DNA from: Gammaproteobacteria bacterium
Lineage (GTDB): Bacteria > Pseudomonadota > Gammaproteobacteria > Chromatiales > Sedimenticolaceae
Assembly: GCA_020445165.1 (NCBI GenBank)
Contig: JAGRHE010000048.1
Span: 1-15,255 of the forward strand
DNA length: 15,255 bases
Reading direction: 5' to 3'
The position numbers were made by a program, and so were the translations under genes. Under the pieces are notes generated by a model. The model made no database searches. It was given only the letters and a program-made list of their open reading frames with translations, and had not been told where the DNA came from. This document shows positions 14,982-15,255 of this stretch, one piece after another. Within the stretch, counting starts at the first letter, position 1. Each line of letters begins with the position of its first letter.

Positions 14982-15109
14982 ATTGGCTGCCAACGGCGCA
15001 GGCAACTGAACCCACGATGATCGACTGGTTACCTAACTCTAGCGCAGTTGGTGTAGTCAATCCCGCATGAACCTGGCCGCCCTGTCCGGACTCCCGTGAG
15101 GCGAGACAA

Positions 15110-15130
15110 TAGGGGACAGACCACAGTTTT
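15110..15130 (-). repeat. RayT-type element end, 21-bp motif, copy 2
   Basis: The motif contains TAGGGGACAGACCAC and is the inverted copy of 13586-13606 with one mismatch. It stands 88 bases before the start of a third RayT gene and so marks the upstream end of that element. Confidence 0.7.
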
Positions 15131-15133
15131 CGG

Positions 15134-15161
15134 CGTTTTCCGTTTTCCGTTTTCCGTTTTC
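15134..15161. repeat. tandem heptamer repeat (CGTTTTC)4
   Basis: Four perfect head-to-tail copies of CGTTTTC are seen, preceded by a related GTTTTCGG (15126-15133). The array lies inside the upstream end of the third RayT element. Confidence 0.8.
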
Positions 15162-15217
15162 CGCCGGAGACCCAGCCTGATACCCTGAAACGCTACAGAT
15201 CAACGGAATGACTGATC

Positions 15218-15255
15218 ATGCCAAGAAGGCCTCGAATCGCGTCCCCGGCGTTCCC
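15218..15255 (+). CDS. third Y1/RayT transposase, start only (runs off right edge)
   Basis: The frame MPRRPRIASPAFP matches the N-terminus of RayT proteins (compare MSRKPRFQLPGVP in the relic at 11930-12438). The position just after an element-end motif fits. Only 12 full codons are visible, so whether the gene is intact cannot be judged. Confidence 0.6.
   Translation, partial: MPRRPRIASPAF

Noticed and set aside
15126..15161. CRISPR-like array
   Set aside because: The units are seven bases, directly adjacent and without spacers, so this is a simple tandem repeat.

Overview
This window looks like chromosomal DNA of a GC-rich gammaproteobacterium, probably a sulfur oxidiser of the Chromatiales type. 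That placement is inferred from three things: an EarP-type elongation factor P arginine rhamnosyltransferase at the left edge, a soxXA pair for thiosulfate oxidation at the right, and several RayT/REP-associated Y1 transposase elements. No rRNA, tRNA, CRISPR array or replication origin was seen.

Layout. Positions 1-147 hold the start of earP (minus), divergent from a membrane-anchored FKBP-type prolyl isomerase (338-814, TTG start). Three plus-strand genes follow: a 102-residue protein with a duplicated PEDSVLRRH motif (1211-1519), a homologue of formaldehyde-activating enzyme Fae that lacks the family's active-site histidine (1612-2160), and a nitroreductase (2296-3129). Convergent to these is an exported alpha/beta hydrolase (3201-4280, minus). 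A CadC-like membrane transcription regulator with TolB-like and TPR regions (4624-6318, minus) is divergent from a small exported protein (6559-6852) across a very AT-rich stretch.

The most unusual locus is 7370-11444 (minus). It is a two-gene, overlapping operon of an exported TPR/Slt-type lytic transglycosylase and a protein built as cytoplasmic TIR domain, one transmembrane helix and a large periplasmic domain. It reads as a bacterial transmembrane TIR receptor coupled to a peptidoglycan-active partner. A role in defence or envelope surveillance is inference.

From 11911 to 13607 the DNA is a scrapyard. It holds a Y1/RayT transposase relic between 16-bp inverted ends, a truncated and frameshifted second TIR-domain gene, and the 3' remnant of another RayT. 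The intact soxX-soxA operon (14905-13647, minus) follows. It is flanked by two oppositely oriented copies of a 21-bp RayT-end motif, and the second copy precedes the start of a third RayT gene running off the right edge.
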